Positions 1-11,900 of a DNA stretch of 64,000 bases are shown here, piece by piece (the stretch's first letter is position 1; each line of letters starts with the position of its first letter). The translations under genes and the position numbers were made by a program. Under the pieces are notes generated by a model. It made no database searches and was not told the origin of the DNA. It saw only the letters and a list, made by a program, of their open reading frames with translations. Source of the DNA: Nymphalis io (lineage: Eukaryota; Arthropoda; Insecta; Lepidoptera; Nymphalidae); NCBI RefSeq assembly GCF_905147045.1, contig NC_065888.1, forward strand, positions 14,699,001 to 14,763,000. The letters are read 5' to 3'.

Positions 1-477
1 GTATTGAATTTATTTATATATGTATTTATTTTGGAAACAAATGGTATATTATAAATAAATTAAATAAAAATAAGAAATATTAATAAAACTAAAATATTAA
101 AGAGAAATACTAAATGAAAGAAGACGCAAAACACAATTTAAATAATAAAAAGAAACAAATTAAATAAGAAAAACAGAAAGATAGAAAATTGAAACAATCA
201 CTAATACATTTATAAATAAATAATAAAATCTTCAAAATATTCCTAATATTAAATTTATTAAGACTTATGATCATAAGCTTTTCTTACAACTCTTAGAAGA
301 CTACTATGTCAATAACTGCTTGTATTTAATTTTTATATAAAATGCATTCTAAAATAGTTGAGCATTCATTTGCCACCCGTTTGCAAATAATCACCTCTGT
401 CCATAAACAGCATTGCAAGAAATACTTTTCTTTAAACAGGCTTTTCCAAGCATTATTTTACAGAACTGTATTAAATG
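1..477. other. AT-rich sequence, no gene seen
   Basis: Very AT-rich sequence with homopolymer runs. A 65-codon open frame starts at 342, but it lies next to a dispersed repeat (R5) and shows no recognisable protein features, so I treat it as chance. Confidence 0.5.
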
Positions 478-548
478 TAAAGTTACCATCGGTTCGTAAT
501 GTAGATTCTACCGTGAAGAACCGGCAAGAAATTCGGTAGTTACTATTT
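478..548 (+). repeat. Dispersed repeat R5, copy 1
   Basis: This stretch shares a core with 50800-50875: 'ggttcg(t/g)aatgtagattc' followed by 'agaacc(g/a)gcaa' and 'gtagttact'. Two copies in one window show it is a dispersed repeat. I see no coding capacity, and the parent element is unknown to me. Confidence 0.5.
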
Positions 549-715
549 TTCATTTCAAATACAAAGCTATGTGAATAAAATTTTAATGTTTATATAATAC
601 AATACTTTTAATGTTTTTTAAACAAACGATTTTAATTTATTAAATGATAAAGTTAAAAATATCTATGTAATTTAATTATAGAAACGATTACCTTGCCCGG
701 AAAAGATTACATTCA

Positions 716-987
716 TTTTTTTTATGAAATAGGTAGGCGGACTGGCATATGGGCCATCTAACATTAGGTGATCACCACCGGCATTTATACATTAGTGTTA
801 TAAGTAATATCACACATTATTTACGTCGTTAATGCGCTACCAACCTTGGGAACTAAGACGTTATGTCCCTTGTGCCTATAGTTACACTGGCTCACTCACC
901 CATCAAACTGGAACAAAGCAATACTAAATATTGCTGTTTGGCCGGAGAACATCTGATGAGTGGGTGGTACTTACCCAGACGGGCTTA
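716..987 (-). repeat. Short interspersed repeat S2, diverged copy
   Basis: S2 ends in TATTCTATAAAA on its own strand, so this copy reads as a poly-T run (716-723) followed by the body on the + strand. Shared landmarks are 'ccttgggaactaag', 'cccttgtgcct', 'ctggctcactcaccc' and 'gatgagtgggtggta'. It differs from the younger copies at 11901 and 38828 by many substitutions and small deletions, so it is an old insertion. Confidence 0.75.
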
Positions 988-3351
988 TCCCCATTTTTCG
1001 TTTTTATAGTGACTATTACTGCTTTATCAAAATAATCAATGTAAATATATATAATATTGTTGTAAATATATTATGTCACAGAAGTAAGTATTTCTACCTC
1101 GTTAAAACACCCTGAAGGACGAGACCCTTCAGGGCGAGAGCTCCAAGATTATAAATAGACCGGACGGGTCTCTTTTGTTAAATGAAAACAGATTCAATGT
1201 ATGTAGCGTGACCCTGAAGTAATATGCCTTAAGATATTATATTTTAACTGAGACTTAAGATGTTATGTGTCCGTTATTACGGCTCTTCAAACGACAGCAA
1301 TAAAAGGTAATGATATTTGATGCTAGAATAGTGGATGACAGGGCGGTACCCTTCCTCCCTTCGGTCTGCCACTAGTTTCTTTACGAAGCGAAACTACTTA
1401 GGACTTGAAATTTAAGTGCAACGTGTGTGTTTGTAGCGATTAAGTGAAACGTTCTTAACAGACTTTGAACTAAGCAGACAGATAAATGATGATGATTTCT
1501 GCGAGTTAAAAGAGCAAGCTAATCGTTGCGTTTTCAATCACTGCCAATTACGCGATTTAAACGAATTTCAAGACTTATCATGTCATCTTACTACAAATAA
1601 ATTATAATACTATTATATTATATCACTCATCACGAGATCTCCTAAACTATGCGCCCAATTGAAATTTGTCACAGTTACTCCTTTCCCGACGTAGACGCTC
1701 ACTGAGAACGGATTTTACGCAAGTTCATACATTAATATTATAAATTCGTTTTTCTTATAATTATATCATTATATTATCTATATAATTAAATGGAATAGTT
1801 GTTATAAGATAATGTATTATTTATTGATACAAAAGTTAACATACAATAATATTATGATCCTTCTGTCTACGATCTGTGCTCGACTGTAGATTCGAATAGA
1901 TCTTCTATTAGTTCATAAATTTAATCAATATTGAACATCAAATAATACTATTTCTTAAGCTACATTTTGTGCACTAATAATGTCATCCGTAATAATAAAT
2001 AATAATAATCAAATAATTTTAATTTTAATTTATTCCAATAAAATCGTAAGTCATTTAGGTATTCTACTACAATTTATGATGTTTCATAAAGTTATTATTA
2101 CTTAATTTATCAGATTTTTTCTCGAGACAGGCGTTTGACAACACCTTCCCCTTTGATAAAATGAAAGTACCCCGGTTCATTCGAGTTTAATGGACAGATT
2201 AGGGTTGCCATGACGTGAACATTGGAGGAGAGAAAATCTAAGTTTTATAATCATTTGTATGTAGGTTAGCTCCGTGTATCAAACGGCTAAAGATTTTTTA
2301 GTAAAACGAATTAAAATATATTTTATTAGTATAATTACAGTATTTGATATTTTACCTTCCAATCAGTGGGAGTTTTCGACTTTAACTTTTCATTTGTTAT
2401 ATTATTTTTTATTTAATTGGTTATTTATTTAACGATAAATTCAGTGGTTAAGTGGCGATAATGTAACAAACAAGCAGAGTTACTTTAACTCTAATAATAT
2501 ATAAGGAAAAATGTAATTACATTTGTTTTTTTTGTTAAGCTATGAAATTTATAATCAAAGAGATATTTAAAGATACAATAACATTAATTTGACAAAGATA
2601 CAAATGTTTCGGAATTTTGATTCTGTCGAGAAGAACCAACACGAAGTATTAATAATTAAAACCATTACACATAAAAACAAAAAACACAAATGCTTTATTG
2701 CTGCTACATTTAAAATTGCTTTACATTATTATTAAATTAAATTGGCTTATGTAGATAAACTCATAAGCGTTACCTTGAATTTAAAAAGTAATATTGGTAA
2801 TCATACAAATTCTCTGCGTAAATTTGTCCACCATCTTTGTATTTATTTATTTATTTTTAAGCTCAATGACGTACAGTCATTTTTATAATATATATAAAAT
2901 TAAAATAAAAAACAAAATACATATAACAAATTTATAGAAAAAACACGCCGTCTAAAAGATTATCCTGTGGCATTGTACTCAAGACGTTGGCACTATTGCC
3001 TCTCTGCACCGCTTCATTCATTTATTCAGCTTTATTTAACCCAAAGGCAAAATAAGCGCCAGGTCTTGGGTCACCCACAGAATTGGGTCATCTTTGTTAT
3101 CATTTGACGTCAATAATATAAATGCACTGTGTTTGCAGACACTGCAGCTGTCCGATATCTTCGACAGCTTGTAATGTCACAGCCCATCTCATTTTTTTCT
3201 GCTTACCTTATTCAAAAACAATGACAAGAATATGAATGCACTGCGTTAACTCTCCGCTTCGATGTCGTGTGATGTCATAGTCTATCTATATATCAGCCCG
3301 TTCATGAAAGTATTTTCGTTTTACAGATCATTCATTCACTCATCATTCATT
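988..3351. other. Noncoding, no gene recognised
   Basis: AT-rich sequence with no credible exon. Around 1098-1180 there is a short GC-richer patch with an 8-bp inverted repeat (ccctgaag at 1110, cttcaggg at 1127) and a TATAAATA-like string near 1150. A small TTTA-rich patch lies at about 2840-2870. Nothing else stands out. Confidence 0.5.
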
Positions 3352-3646
3352 AACAGCCTGTTAATGTTCCACTGCTGGGCTAAGGCCTCCTCTCTTTTTT
3401 GAGAAGAAGATTTGGAGCTTATTCCATCACGCTGCCCCAATGCGGGTTGGTAGAATACACATGTGGCAGAATTTCAATGAAATTAGACACATGCAGGTTC
3501 CTCACGATGTTTTCCTTCACCGTCAAGCACGAGATGAATTATAAACACAAATTAAGCACATGAAAATTCAGTGGTGCTTGCCCGGGTTTGAACCCATGAT
3601 CATCGGTTAAGATTCACGCGTTCCAACCACTAGGCCATCTCGACTA
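3352..3646 (-). repeat. tRNA-derived SINE S1 (Metulj-like), nearly full length
   Basis: On its own strand the element begins with a tRNA-like head: an A-box-like 'ggcctagtggtt' and a B-box-like 'gggttcaaaccc'. The body is conserved in other copies in this window (cat-rich middle, 'catgtgtattctaccaaccc', 'gcagtgggac') and it ends at 'aacaggctgtt'. It resembles the butterfly Metulj SINE type; the name is from memory. Confidence 0.85.
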
Positions 3647-3671
3647 TAAGTTTAACAGATATTACATGCTA

Positions 3672-6600
3672 TTTCAATCAAATCAATCAATCAACAGCCA
3701 ATCGTTGTCCACTGCTGAACATAGGCCTCTCCCAAGGTGTGCCAAAGCTCCCTGTCCTCCGCCTTCCGCATCCAGTTGGTGCCCGCCACCTTCTTAAGGT
3801 CGTCGGTCCACCTGGCTGGAGGGCGCCCTACGCTGCGCTTGCCGATTCGCGGTCTCCACTCTAGGACTCGTCTGCTCCAACGGCCATCGGTCCTACGACA
3901 TACGTGACCAGCCCACTGCCACTTCAGCCTGCTAATTTTGCAAGCTATGTCGGTGACTCCGGTTCTTTTCCGGATAATCTCATTTCTGATCTTATCCTTC
4001 AAAGATACTCCGAGCATAGCTCGCTCCATAGCACGCTGAGCGACTTTGAATTTGTGGACTAGTCCCGCAGTTAGTGTCCACGTTTCGGCACCGTATGTCA
4101 TGGCAGGTAAGACGCATTGGTTGAAGACTTTCGTCTTCAAACATTGCGATATAGACGACTTGAGGACTTGACGAAGGTTGCCAAATGCTGCCCATCCCAA
4201 GCGAATTCTTCGATCGGCTTCCTTCTCGAAGTTGTTCCTACCGACTTGTATTATCTGTCCTAGGTAGGTATATTCACTAACAACTTCGAGAGGTTTCCCC
4301 TCGACGTATATCGGTCCCGGCACGACATGCCTATTGAACATGACCTTGGTCTTGTCCAAGTTTATACCGAGACCGACACACCGGGAAGACTCGCCTAGGC
4401 TACGCAGCATGTCGGTGAGTTGTTCCAGCGACTCTGCTATGATGACGATATCGTCGGCAAATCGAAGGTGTGAGATGTACTCGCCGTTTACATTGACTCC
4501 ATACTTAGTCCAATCCAGCGTCTTGAAAACGTCTTCCAACGCGTTGGTGAACAGTTTCGGGGATATTACATCCCCCTGTCTCACCCCTCTGCGCAGTTGG
4601 ATCGCCTTCGTCTTACAGTCCTGGATGTGGACAGTCATTGTAGCGGCGTTGTACAGACATCTCAGTACCTCGATATATCTCCAATCGATATGACATCTCT
4701 GCAATGAGCCGAGCACTGCCCAGGTTTCGATGGAGTCGAAGGCTTTCTCGTAGTCCACAAACGCCATACACAGCGGCTGATTGTACTCTTCGGTCTTCTG
4801 CACAATCTGCCGAACAGTATGGATGTGGTCCACGGTGCTGTGTAGCCTGATCGAAAGCCGGCTTGCTCTGGGGGCTGGAACTCGTCAAGTCGTCTGGCGA
4901 GACGGTTCGTGACGACTCTTGAGAACAGCTTATACACGTGACTCAGGAGGGAGATTGGTCTGTAGTTTTTCAAGAGGGTTTTATCACCTTTCTTGAAAAA
5001 CAGTACCACCTCACTCCCGGGTCTTGCCATGTTGGATGACGGAATTAAAGAGGCTTGCAAGCTCTTTCAGGACCGGAGTCCCGCCTGCCTTAAGCAACTC
5101 TGTTGTGATTCCGTCATCTCCCGGAGCTTTGTTGTTTTTAAGCTGTTCTAGAGCCGCCCAAATCTCGCCTTGGTCAACGACCGGGAGCTCCTCGGAGTAA
5201 TGGCGCATAAGAGGGGCGCGCTGTTCATCAATACTGATTCCCACGGGTTTATCCGATCTTGAAGAGAACAACTGCCCATAAAACCTCTCTACTTCTCCGA
5301 CAATCTCAGGCCTAGAGGTAACGACCCTACCATTTTCAGTTTTAAGTTTTGTCAGACGCGGCCTCCCAAACTTGCGAGCGAACACTTTCGATCCCCGATT
5401 TTGCTCAATCGCAGCCTTGATGGCACGGGTATTGGAGCGTCGGAGATCGCGTCGCGTCAGCGTTTTTATTATTCGATTTAAGGCCTTATCTGACAAAAAC
5501 GATGGTAGTTCTCGTCGTTTTCTCATGAGCTCGAGTGTCTCAGCAGAGAGTTTTGGTGCGTTGTCTCTTCTCTGTGGCGGAAAACACTTGCGGGATGTGT
5601 TTTGCAGTATTTTGACCAGCGTGTCGGTTCTCTCATCAATGCTGCTTATGGTTTCCAACGTGGTGAATTGATTTTGAAGTTTCATTTGGAACTTTTCGGA
5701 GCCTTGAGCAGCTTGGAGCATGGTAGGTCGGAGAGTAGACCTCATCATTCTCGATCTTTCGGTTTTTTAAGTTGATATTTAGAGTGCCTCGAACCAAGCG
5801 GTGATCACTTCCGGTATTAAACCTGTTGATCACTGAAACATCTCTAAATTCCTTGTCACGTTATCGGGGCTTCGCCAGGTCCACCTCCTCTGAGGCTTCT
5901 TTTGAAAGAAAGAATTCATCAAAAAAAGCCCCTGCGCTTCGAGAAAGTTTACCAGCATTTGCCCCCTGTGATTTCTGCAGCCCAAGCCGTAAGGTCCGAC
6001 TTTCGATTCACCGCTATCTTGTACTCCCACTTTAGAATTAAAGTCTCCCATAACAACATTGTAGTGGGCCTTCGAGGTGTCGTTGAGGGCCTTTGCGATG
6101 TCCTCGTACATCGCTTCGACCACATCATCAGAGTATGTCGAAGTTGCCGCATATACCTGTACGATCTTCAGGGAGTACCTGTCGGAAGGTTTTAGGACAA
6201 GGTACGCTACCCGGTTCGACACACTACTGATTTCCACAATGCTGCTAATGAGATCCTTTTTGACTAGAAAACCGACACCACCCTGGGAAAGGTTATCACC
6301 TTCGCGGAAGTAGAGTAAGTTACCGGACTCTAGAGTTATCGTGTCTTCCCCCTGTCTTCGGACTTCAGATAACCCCAGTATATGCCAGTTTATATGACTT
6401 AACTCTACTTCTAATTCGGCGAGGTGATGGTCCAGCCTCATCGAGCGTCCATTATACGTTGCCATGTGCAGTCGTTTTATACGGTAGCCTGCCGTGAACC
6501 GGTGATTCTTAGCACCCCCTGCCCTGCCGATACCGCGACCGCTACCTTGGTCGGGCCTAGCGGGCTTGCCGATTACTGGGGGCCTTTTTTTGGGCGCATC

Positions 6601-6794
6601 TGCCATTAAGGGAGGGGTTTGCCCATACTCGCCGCGCTGGGCAGGCGTGTTGGCGAGTGCAGTAGGGGGGTAAGATGTTTATGGGAGCGGGGACGCTGCT
6701 GCCCATCCCCCTTTTCCCCGTCCCTCAGTCGCCTCTTACGACACCCACGGGATGAGATTGGGGGAGTACTATTCTAAGCCGATACTCCACGGCA
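3672..6794 (-). mobile_element. RTE-like non-LTR retrotransposon, copy 1 (near full length)
   Basis: The 5' end at 6794 (own-strand TGCCGTGGAGTA) coincides with the 5' end of copy 2 at 40168, so both probably retain the true 5' end. The 3' end carries a short GATT-type tandem tail (3672-3699), as is typical of RTE elements, rather than poly-A. Between them lie an APE endonuclease and a reverse transcriptase, broken by frameshifts. It lies upstream of the recognised host-gene exons. Confidence 0.85.
3691..6606 (-). pseudogene. Broken endonuclease-reverse transcriptase polyprotein, RTE type
   Basis: The frame opens at 6606 with an APE-type endonuclease (motifs TYNGRSM, LSEVR, GDFNSKVG, TGSDHRLV). 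The reverse transcriptase follows (NYRPISLLSH, AFVDYEKAFDS, RQGDVISPKLF, FADD) with a C-terminal region containing LPAMTYGAETW. Compared with copy 2 it has a 37-nt deletion near 5848-5853, a 16-nt deletion near 5012-5022 and a 2-nt insertion near 4838-4844. Each shifts the frame, so the protein is split across at least three frames. The RT catalytic FADD is still present in the last 380-codon segment. The family is related to proteins often mis-annotated as craniofacial development protein 2. It is not functional as it stands. Confidence 0.85.
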
Positions 6795-7299
6795 ATGCTA
6801 TTTATTGTCCTGAATTATGACTGACCATTAGACGAACGCTGCGTAAGATTAACAATCGATACATTTCGTATTAAGTGTCAAGAAACACGTAATTTATTTT
6901 GTAACATGATTTAATAATTTTGTTTTTAGACAATGTCAGTAAAAAAGACAAATAATTCATTAAGACTTTTATTTCATTAAGAAGACCTTCCTGTATAATT
7001 CTAAAATTAAAACAATTTTAAATAAATCGTCCGTTCATCTTAATTGTATAAAACTCAAGGAAATTTATCGTTGTATTAGCTTATGCTAATGAATATGAAC
7101 TGTTCTCAGGGATAAATTGAGAAAGAGGAGAGTTAACAATAATTACTGAGATTCTTTCTGGTTCTGATAATTATAATTAAAGTTCACAAGTTCATAAGAA
7201 CCCAGTTAAATAAAATATATTTTGTTTTTGGAACACAGCATACAATTTACTTGGAAGTAAAATCAGGTAGAGAATTTGAAATATATTTTTTTCCAATTC
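6795..7299. other. Noncoding, nothing recognised
   Basis: AT-rich sequence between RTE copy 1 and the R6 repeat. No open frame or repeat was recognised. Confidence 0.4.
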
Positions 7300-7360
7300 A
7301 TATAAGAAGTTGAATAAGTAAGTGTAATACTTATATTGAATGAAGGATTTTGAATTTTAA
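7300..7360 (+). repeat. Dispersed repeat R6, copy 1
   Basis: It shares 'aataagtaagtgtaa' and the following 'actt(a/c)tat' context with 23480-23585 and 34105-34215. Three copies in the window mark it as a dispersed repeat. No coding is seen and the family is unknown. Confidence 0.5.
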
Positions 7361-7599
7361 TATACAACCCTAGACGCTAATGGAATCCCCAGCGACCGCT
7401 TACGATGGATAAACATTAGTGCGGCTGAAATTATTATTCGCATTTTCATAAGTAAGCGCGTAATAATAATAGATTATCATCGTGTAAAATATTAATATAT
7501 TGACTACTAGCTGCCCGCCCGACTTTGTCCGGGTAAAATAAGGATTCTATACTGTACATTTATTAATCAATAAGGTATTCAACATTCGCCAATCGATAT

Positions 7600-8238
7600 A
7601 TTCGCCCATACAGTAAAGTGACTAAAGCCCAAATAGCCGCTCGAAAACTTGGTATCCTCTCCAAAGTGAGACGTTACTTTACTCCAGAACAACTGCTAAG
7701 CTTATATAAAGCACAAGTGAGGTCATTTATGGAGTACTGCTCTCACCTTTGGGATGGCTCTGCCAAGAACCACCTTCAGGCACTAGAGTTAATTGAGAGG
7801 CGTGCCAGAAGGCTGATAGGAGACGACACATTGGTCGAGTCTAGGCTCCAAAGTCTTGAACATCGACGTGTGTTTGTATCATTCTCAGTCTTCTATCGGA
7901 TACATTTCGGAGAATGTGCTCAGGAATTACACGAACTGATTCCTCCCGCCACTTTTTACTATCGAACGGCCAGGCAAACGCGACCAAAGCGCCATAGGTA
8001 CACAGTGGAAATTCCCCACCGACGTACGAAGCGCTTTGAATCCACATTCATCATTCGCACTGCGAACTATGGAATGCTTTGCCTGAGTCCGTATTTCCTG
8101 ATAGCTACAATGTTGGTGTCTTCAAATCCAGAGTAAACAGGTTTCTTATAGGTAAGCGTGCTACATCCTAGACCGTGTCGCTGCTTAACATCAGACAAGT
8201 CATCGGTCAAACGCTGGCCTATTAATTATAAAAAAAAA
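7600..8238 (+). mobile_element. 5'-truncated CR1/Jockey-like LINE with poly-A tail
   Basis: Only the C-terminal part of a reverse transcriptase protein remains. It contains KLGILSKVRRYFTPEQL, EYCSHLW and the RRARRLIGDD region, closely parallel to the C-terminus of the element at 53632-55540. The reading frame is shifted near 8066-8070: after RTAN the expected WNALPESVFPDSYN continues in another frame. The element closes with a poly-A tail at about 8229-8238. It is a dead-on-arrival LINE insertion of the usual 5'-truncated type. Confidence 0.8.
7618..8136 (+). pseudogene. C-terminal fragment of LINE reverse transcriptase, frameshifted
   Basis: A 172-codon frame that matches residues of roughly the last third of the 578-codon frame at 53748-55484. 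It has no RT catalytic motif because the 5' part is missing. The final residues of the open frame are out of register after about 8066. It cannot encode a working protein. Confidence 0.8.
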
Positions 8239-8242
8239 GTGA

Positions 8243-8545
8243 CAAGTGACATACAGATTTTCTATCGAATGTACTCAGTAGCAGCTCGGAGTCTGGAAGT
8301 AGGAAGTGACTTCACTCCCGTGACTCGGAAAGCACGTAAAGCCTTTAATCCTGTGCCTGAACTCTTTTTGGTCGTGTCCGATTGCCGTCCCATCGGATTA
8401 TGAGAGTTAGGAAATAGAGAGTGCACTTGTGTTTGCACCCACACTTGTGGACTATATGTCCTGCGTAGTTGGCTAATCTTTCTTGAGATTAGCCACCGTG
8501 ACTAAAATCGGTCTGAAGGACATTATTACTATTACTACAAAACCA
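8243..8545 (+). repeat. Short interspersed repeat S4, 5'-truncated
   Basis: It matches the copy at 60669-61048 from 'cagtagcagc' onward, through 'aaagcacgtaaagcct', 'gattgccgtcccatc', 'tagagagtgcac' and 'tgtcctgcg', to 'ctgaaggacattatta'. It lacks the tRNA-like head seen in the 60.7 kb copy. It directly follows the poly-A tail of the LINE fragment at 7600-8238. Confidence 0.75.
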
Positions 8546-8599
8546 ATCAAGCATGGGGCACGATATAATACACGAAAATATAACATAATAGAATATAAA

Positions 8600-8640
8600 A
8601 TTTGGTCTGAAGGACATTATTATTTTATTATTTCATTTTA
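8600..8640 (+). repeat. Second copy of the S4 tail
   Basis: The string 'ggtctgaaggacattatta' recurs about 95 bp after the S4 copy ends, with an AT-rich spacer between. This could be a local duplication or a second truncated insertion. Confidence 0.55.
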
Positions 8641-9747
8641 GTTTATCATTTATAGAAAGAGGCGAAAGTGCGTAGTAATTATTGTAATTATAAATAAAAA
8701 CACAGCGGAATATTTTAAATAAATCACAGAGTATGATATAAAACATAAATTAATGTTTATATAAAAAGTTGGTAAATAGGCTACCTGATGATGTATGGTC
8801 GTTTTAAGCCAAACTATTAACTGTAAACTCCTCCTCACACTGACGATGTGTCGTTAAACATGTTATCGGAAATGTTGGGCTGCCTTGTACTATATTCACC
8901 TCACCATTCAAACAAGCACATACCAATACAAAGCATTGTTGCTTAGCGACCAGAGTTATTGACGGCTGCACGTCAAATGTGCTTGCATAAAGCCAATAAT
9001 GAAAATATTTTCGATTCAAGTGGATTGTTACAAGAAGTTTTGGTCAAATCGAATATAAAACTATGACCTCTTTCGAATTTAGGTTTTATCGAAATGTATC
9101 GAAATGTACCGAAAAAAAACAGTATTTACTCTTTTTCTCAAATGACATGGACAATTGTATGTATTCTGTATGGAAATCAACGAATAAGATTTTCAATCTT
9201 TGATCATGAATACTTCTTTATTAATTAATTAATTTAATAATGACAGATATATTCTTAATAATTAATAATAATGTTATTTGCGAAGTAATTTTGTCGGTTT
9301 AATTTATTAAACCTTATTGAGATAAGTAAGTAGTTGTTATATTTTTCAGAAGAACCTTATTATTATTATATTAGCGTACACTTTCCTTTGTAATTCCTAA
9401 TAAATGACTACACCAGTATATAAATTGATACCAAATATGTAGCCGCGTCGAAGAATGTTTTAGCAAGTATATAGTATTTAATAATACATAAACAGCTGCG
9501 GTTCATAGTTTCACCCGCTTTAAATTAAGACAATCGTGACAAGGCTGATTTTTATTTTATTGTTTAGGTATAAAAAAAATAACACAAATATGGCGATGAA
9601 ATGATAAAACTTTATTAAAAAGTGTTTTAAATGGCAATTCAAAGGTTAACCTTTTTATGTACCGTTTACATTGAAATATTATTATGACCATAGCTACGCC
9701 AGCATACATTTAAGTTCCGCTCCATATTAAACTACTTTAAAATAAAT
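8641..9747. other. Noncoding, nothing recognised
   Basis: AT-rich sequence with short open frames on the - strand but no recognisable domains, splice-bounded exons or repeats shared with the rest of the window. Confidence 0.45.
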
Positions 9748-9914
9748 AGGACTCGTCTGCTCCAACGGCCATCGGTCCTACGACATACGTGACCAGCCCA
9801 CTGCCACTTCAGCCTGCTAATTTTGCAAGCTATGTCGGTGACTCCAGTTCTATTCCGGATAATCTCATTTCTGATCTTATCCTTCAAAGATACTCCGAGC
9901 ATAGCTCGCTCCAT
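9748..9914 (-). mobile_element. Internal scrap of RTE element
   Basis: About 167 bp nearly identical to 3861-4030 of RTE copy 1 (only a few differences). It encodes the C-terminal stretch with AMLGVSLKDKIRNEIIR and KLQWAGHVCRR-like residues. Both ends are abrupt within the element, with neither the 5' end nor the GATT tail. This implies capture of an internal segment or flanking deletions rather than ordinary retrotransposition. Confidence 0.85.
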
Positions 9915-9966
9915 TGGAATGATGTAATAAATATAAATAATAATAATAATAAATATAAATAATATA

Positions 9967-10077
9967 ATACAATATAAATCTTTCACTATATAGAAGATTT
10001 ATATTTATTATAGTTAGAAGAAGATACAATATAAATCTTCTATATAGTGAAAGATTTATATTGTATCTTCTTCTAAC
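9967..10077. repeat. Two overlapping inverted repeats (foldback)
   Basis: Arms 9967-10005 and 10028-10066 are perfect 39-bp reverse complements with a 22-bp spacer. A second pair, 10013-10039 and 10051-10077, is perfect over 27 bp with an 11-bp loop. The pairs share the segment around 10028-10066, so the two hairpins are mutually exclusive. The block is AT-rich and begins 52 bp beyond the RTE scrap. A template-switch origin is likely. Confidence 0.9.
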
Positions 10078-10915
10078 ATAAGCGTCGAAGTATAAATTAA
10101 GCAATTTGAAAATGCCATATTTTATCACATTTCTGGGAACTTCAAAATCCCATCTTAATGAACTCATGGGAAATGTCAGCCTCCCTGTCCGTATATCATT
10201 AGTGGTGAAAAATAGAAGTGGCCCATACTAAAAAAAATATAATTTTTCATCGTTGCTTAAACTTGCTTAATAATTATTTTTTCCATCGCTGTGTTAATTT
10301 AATACATAAGAATAATGATATCTATACAAGTTTTGATTAGGTTATATCACTTTTTCATTAACCTGTTTTTTTTTTCGTTATTGTCTTCCTTACAGGCGTG
10401 ATGGTTTTTATAAACAGTTTTTTCCTCTTATGTATTACACATAAGAAATATTTAGATCACATACTTATATGTCGTGCTGTAAACTTAACCTTACATTCTG
10501 TGTTCCACGTTTCTCACTAAGTGCTTACTAAGTTAGCTAAATTATTTCCTAGTTATGAAACTTAATTTCTAAACAATATCTACTTGATCGCGAAAGCAAT
10601 TAGCAGCCTCGTGCACTGAAATGGCGACGGCAGTCATTTTTTTTTTCGTTCAATTAATCATATTCGTTCTTGTAATTTAAATGCTACTAGTTTTCGCCCG
10701 CCGCTTGTGAGGGGAAGGAGGGTGTTAGGCTCTCTGACACTTTATGTTCCTCTGACAAACTGTATGAAAAATATCATAATTATTAGTTTTCAACAAATAA
10801 AAAAACTCACTTTCGCATTTATAATATTAGTAAGCATGTATAATGATATATAAATTATATACATAACTTATGAATCTAAGCGTTATGTAGCTGGCGTAAC
10901 TATGAATTTACAATA
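10078..10915. other. Noncoding, nothing recognised
   Basis: AT-rich stretch without a plausible exon, domain-bearing frame or repeat I can match elsewhere in the window. Confidence 0.4.
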
Positions 10916-11204
10916 AGCTTTGGTAGAGCTTTGTGCAAGCTCGTCTAGGTAGGTACGACCCACTCAACAGATATTCTATCGCAAACAGCAGTACTTGGTA
11001 TTGTTGTGTTCCGGTTTGAAGATTGAGTGAGCCAGTGTAATTACAGGCACAAGGGACATAACATCTTGATTCCCAAGGTTGGTGGCGCATTGGTGATGTA
11101 AGCAATGGTTAACGTTTCTTACAATGCCAATGTCTGTGGGCGTTTGTGACCACTTACCATCAGGTGGCCTATATGCTCGTCCGCCTTCCTATTCTATAAA
11201 AAAA
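10916..11204 (+). repeat. Short interspersed repeat S2, full length
   Basis: It runs from 'ttggtagagctttgtgcaag' to 'cctattctataaaaaaa'. All landmark blocks of S2 are present in order. It lies about 700 bp before the next S2 copy in the same orientation. Confidence 0.8.
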
Positions 11205-11362
11205 TAGCCATATAATGTGTAATACTGGCTGGTTAGCGCTTATCCACGGTATCCATTTGTTCTACGTTCCCGTTCCCGAGTCATAGCGTGATGTTATAGT
11301 CTGTAACCATTCGTAATAAATGAATTATGTTGCGCAAAAAGATTCTTTGTAAATCAAGTCTT

Positions 11363-11390
11363 ATTTTTTTTTTTTTTTTTATAGAATAGG
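11363..11390 (-). repeat. Orphan S2 tail (poly-T plus 10 bp)
   Basis: A run of about 18 T is followed by 'atagaatagg', the exact complement of the S2 3' end, and then unrelated sequence. This is what an extremely 5'-truncated S2 insertion would leave. Confidence 0.5.
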
Positions 11391-11900
11391 ATATATAGCT
11401 TATAAATTATTTAATTAATCATTGACCAAAATGTGTAGATTATCGCCAGCTTTTTTAGACGCAATACGAAATGAAATCTTGACTTATTCCGCCATTGAAT
11501 CGGTACGCATCAATCCGTTGAAAAGGGTATACGTTTAATCAAAGTTCAAGGAGACTTTCAAATCTTTTTACGACATTATGCATAAATAAAGAGAATTTAC
11601 TCTTGACGGGAACTTATTCGGACATAAAAAGGATGACATCGATAAAACGAGGGAAATGACTTCATAGAACGGACATCCAATAATGAAATTCTTTGACTAA
11701 AAACATTCCATGTAAGATTTTAATTAACTTTTCTGAGAAAAGTGATTACTCATGAGTCAATATATCGAATATCGTATTAAGGGATGAATTGCGTTTTACT
11801 GGCGATCAAGCTTTGCATAATGCGCGTGTGATGTGGGAAGGTACTGTCGGCACAAGATGCTGTTGATACCGTGGTTAGCGACATTTTGAACGTATACTTA

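Noticed and set aside
4334..4693. 119-codon frame on the + strand
   Set aside because: Antisense to the RTE reverse transcriptase in copy 1; shadow frame.
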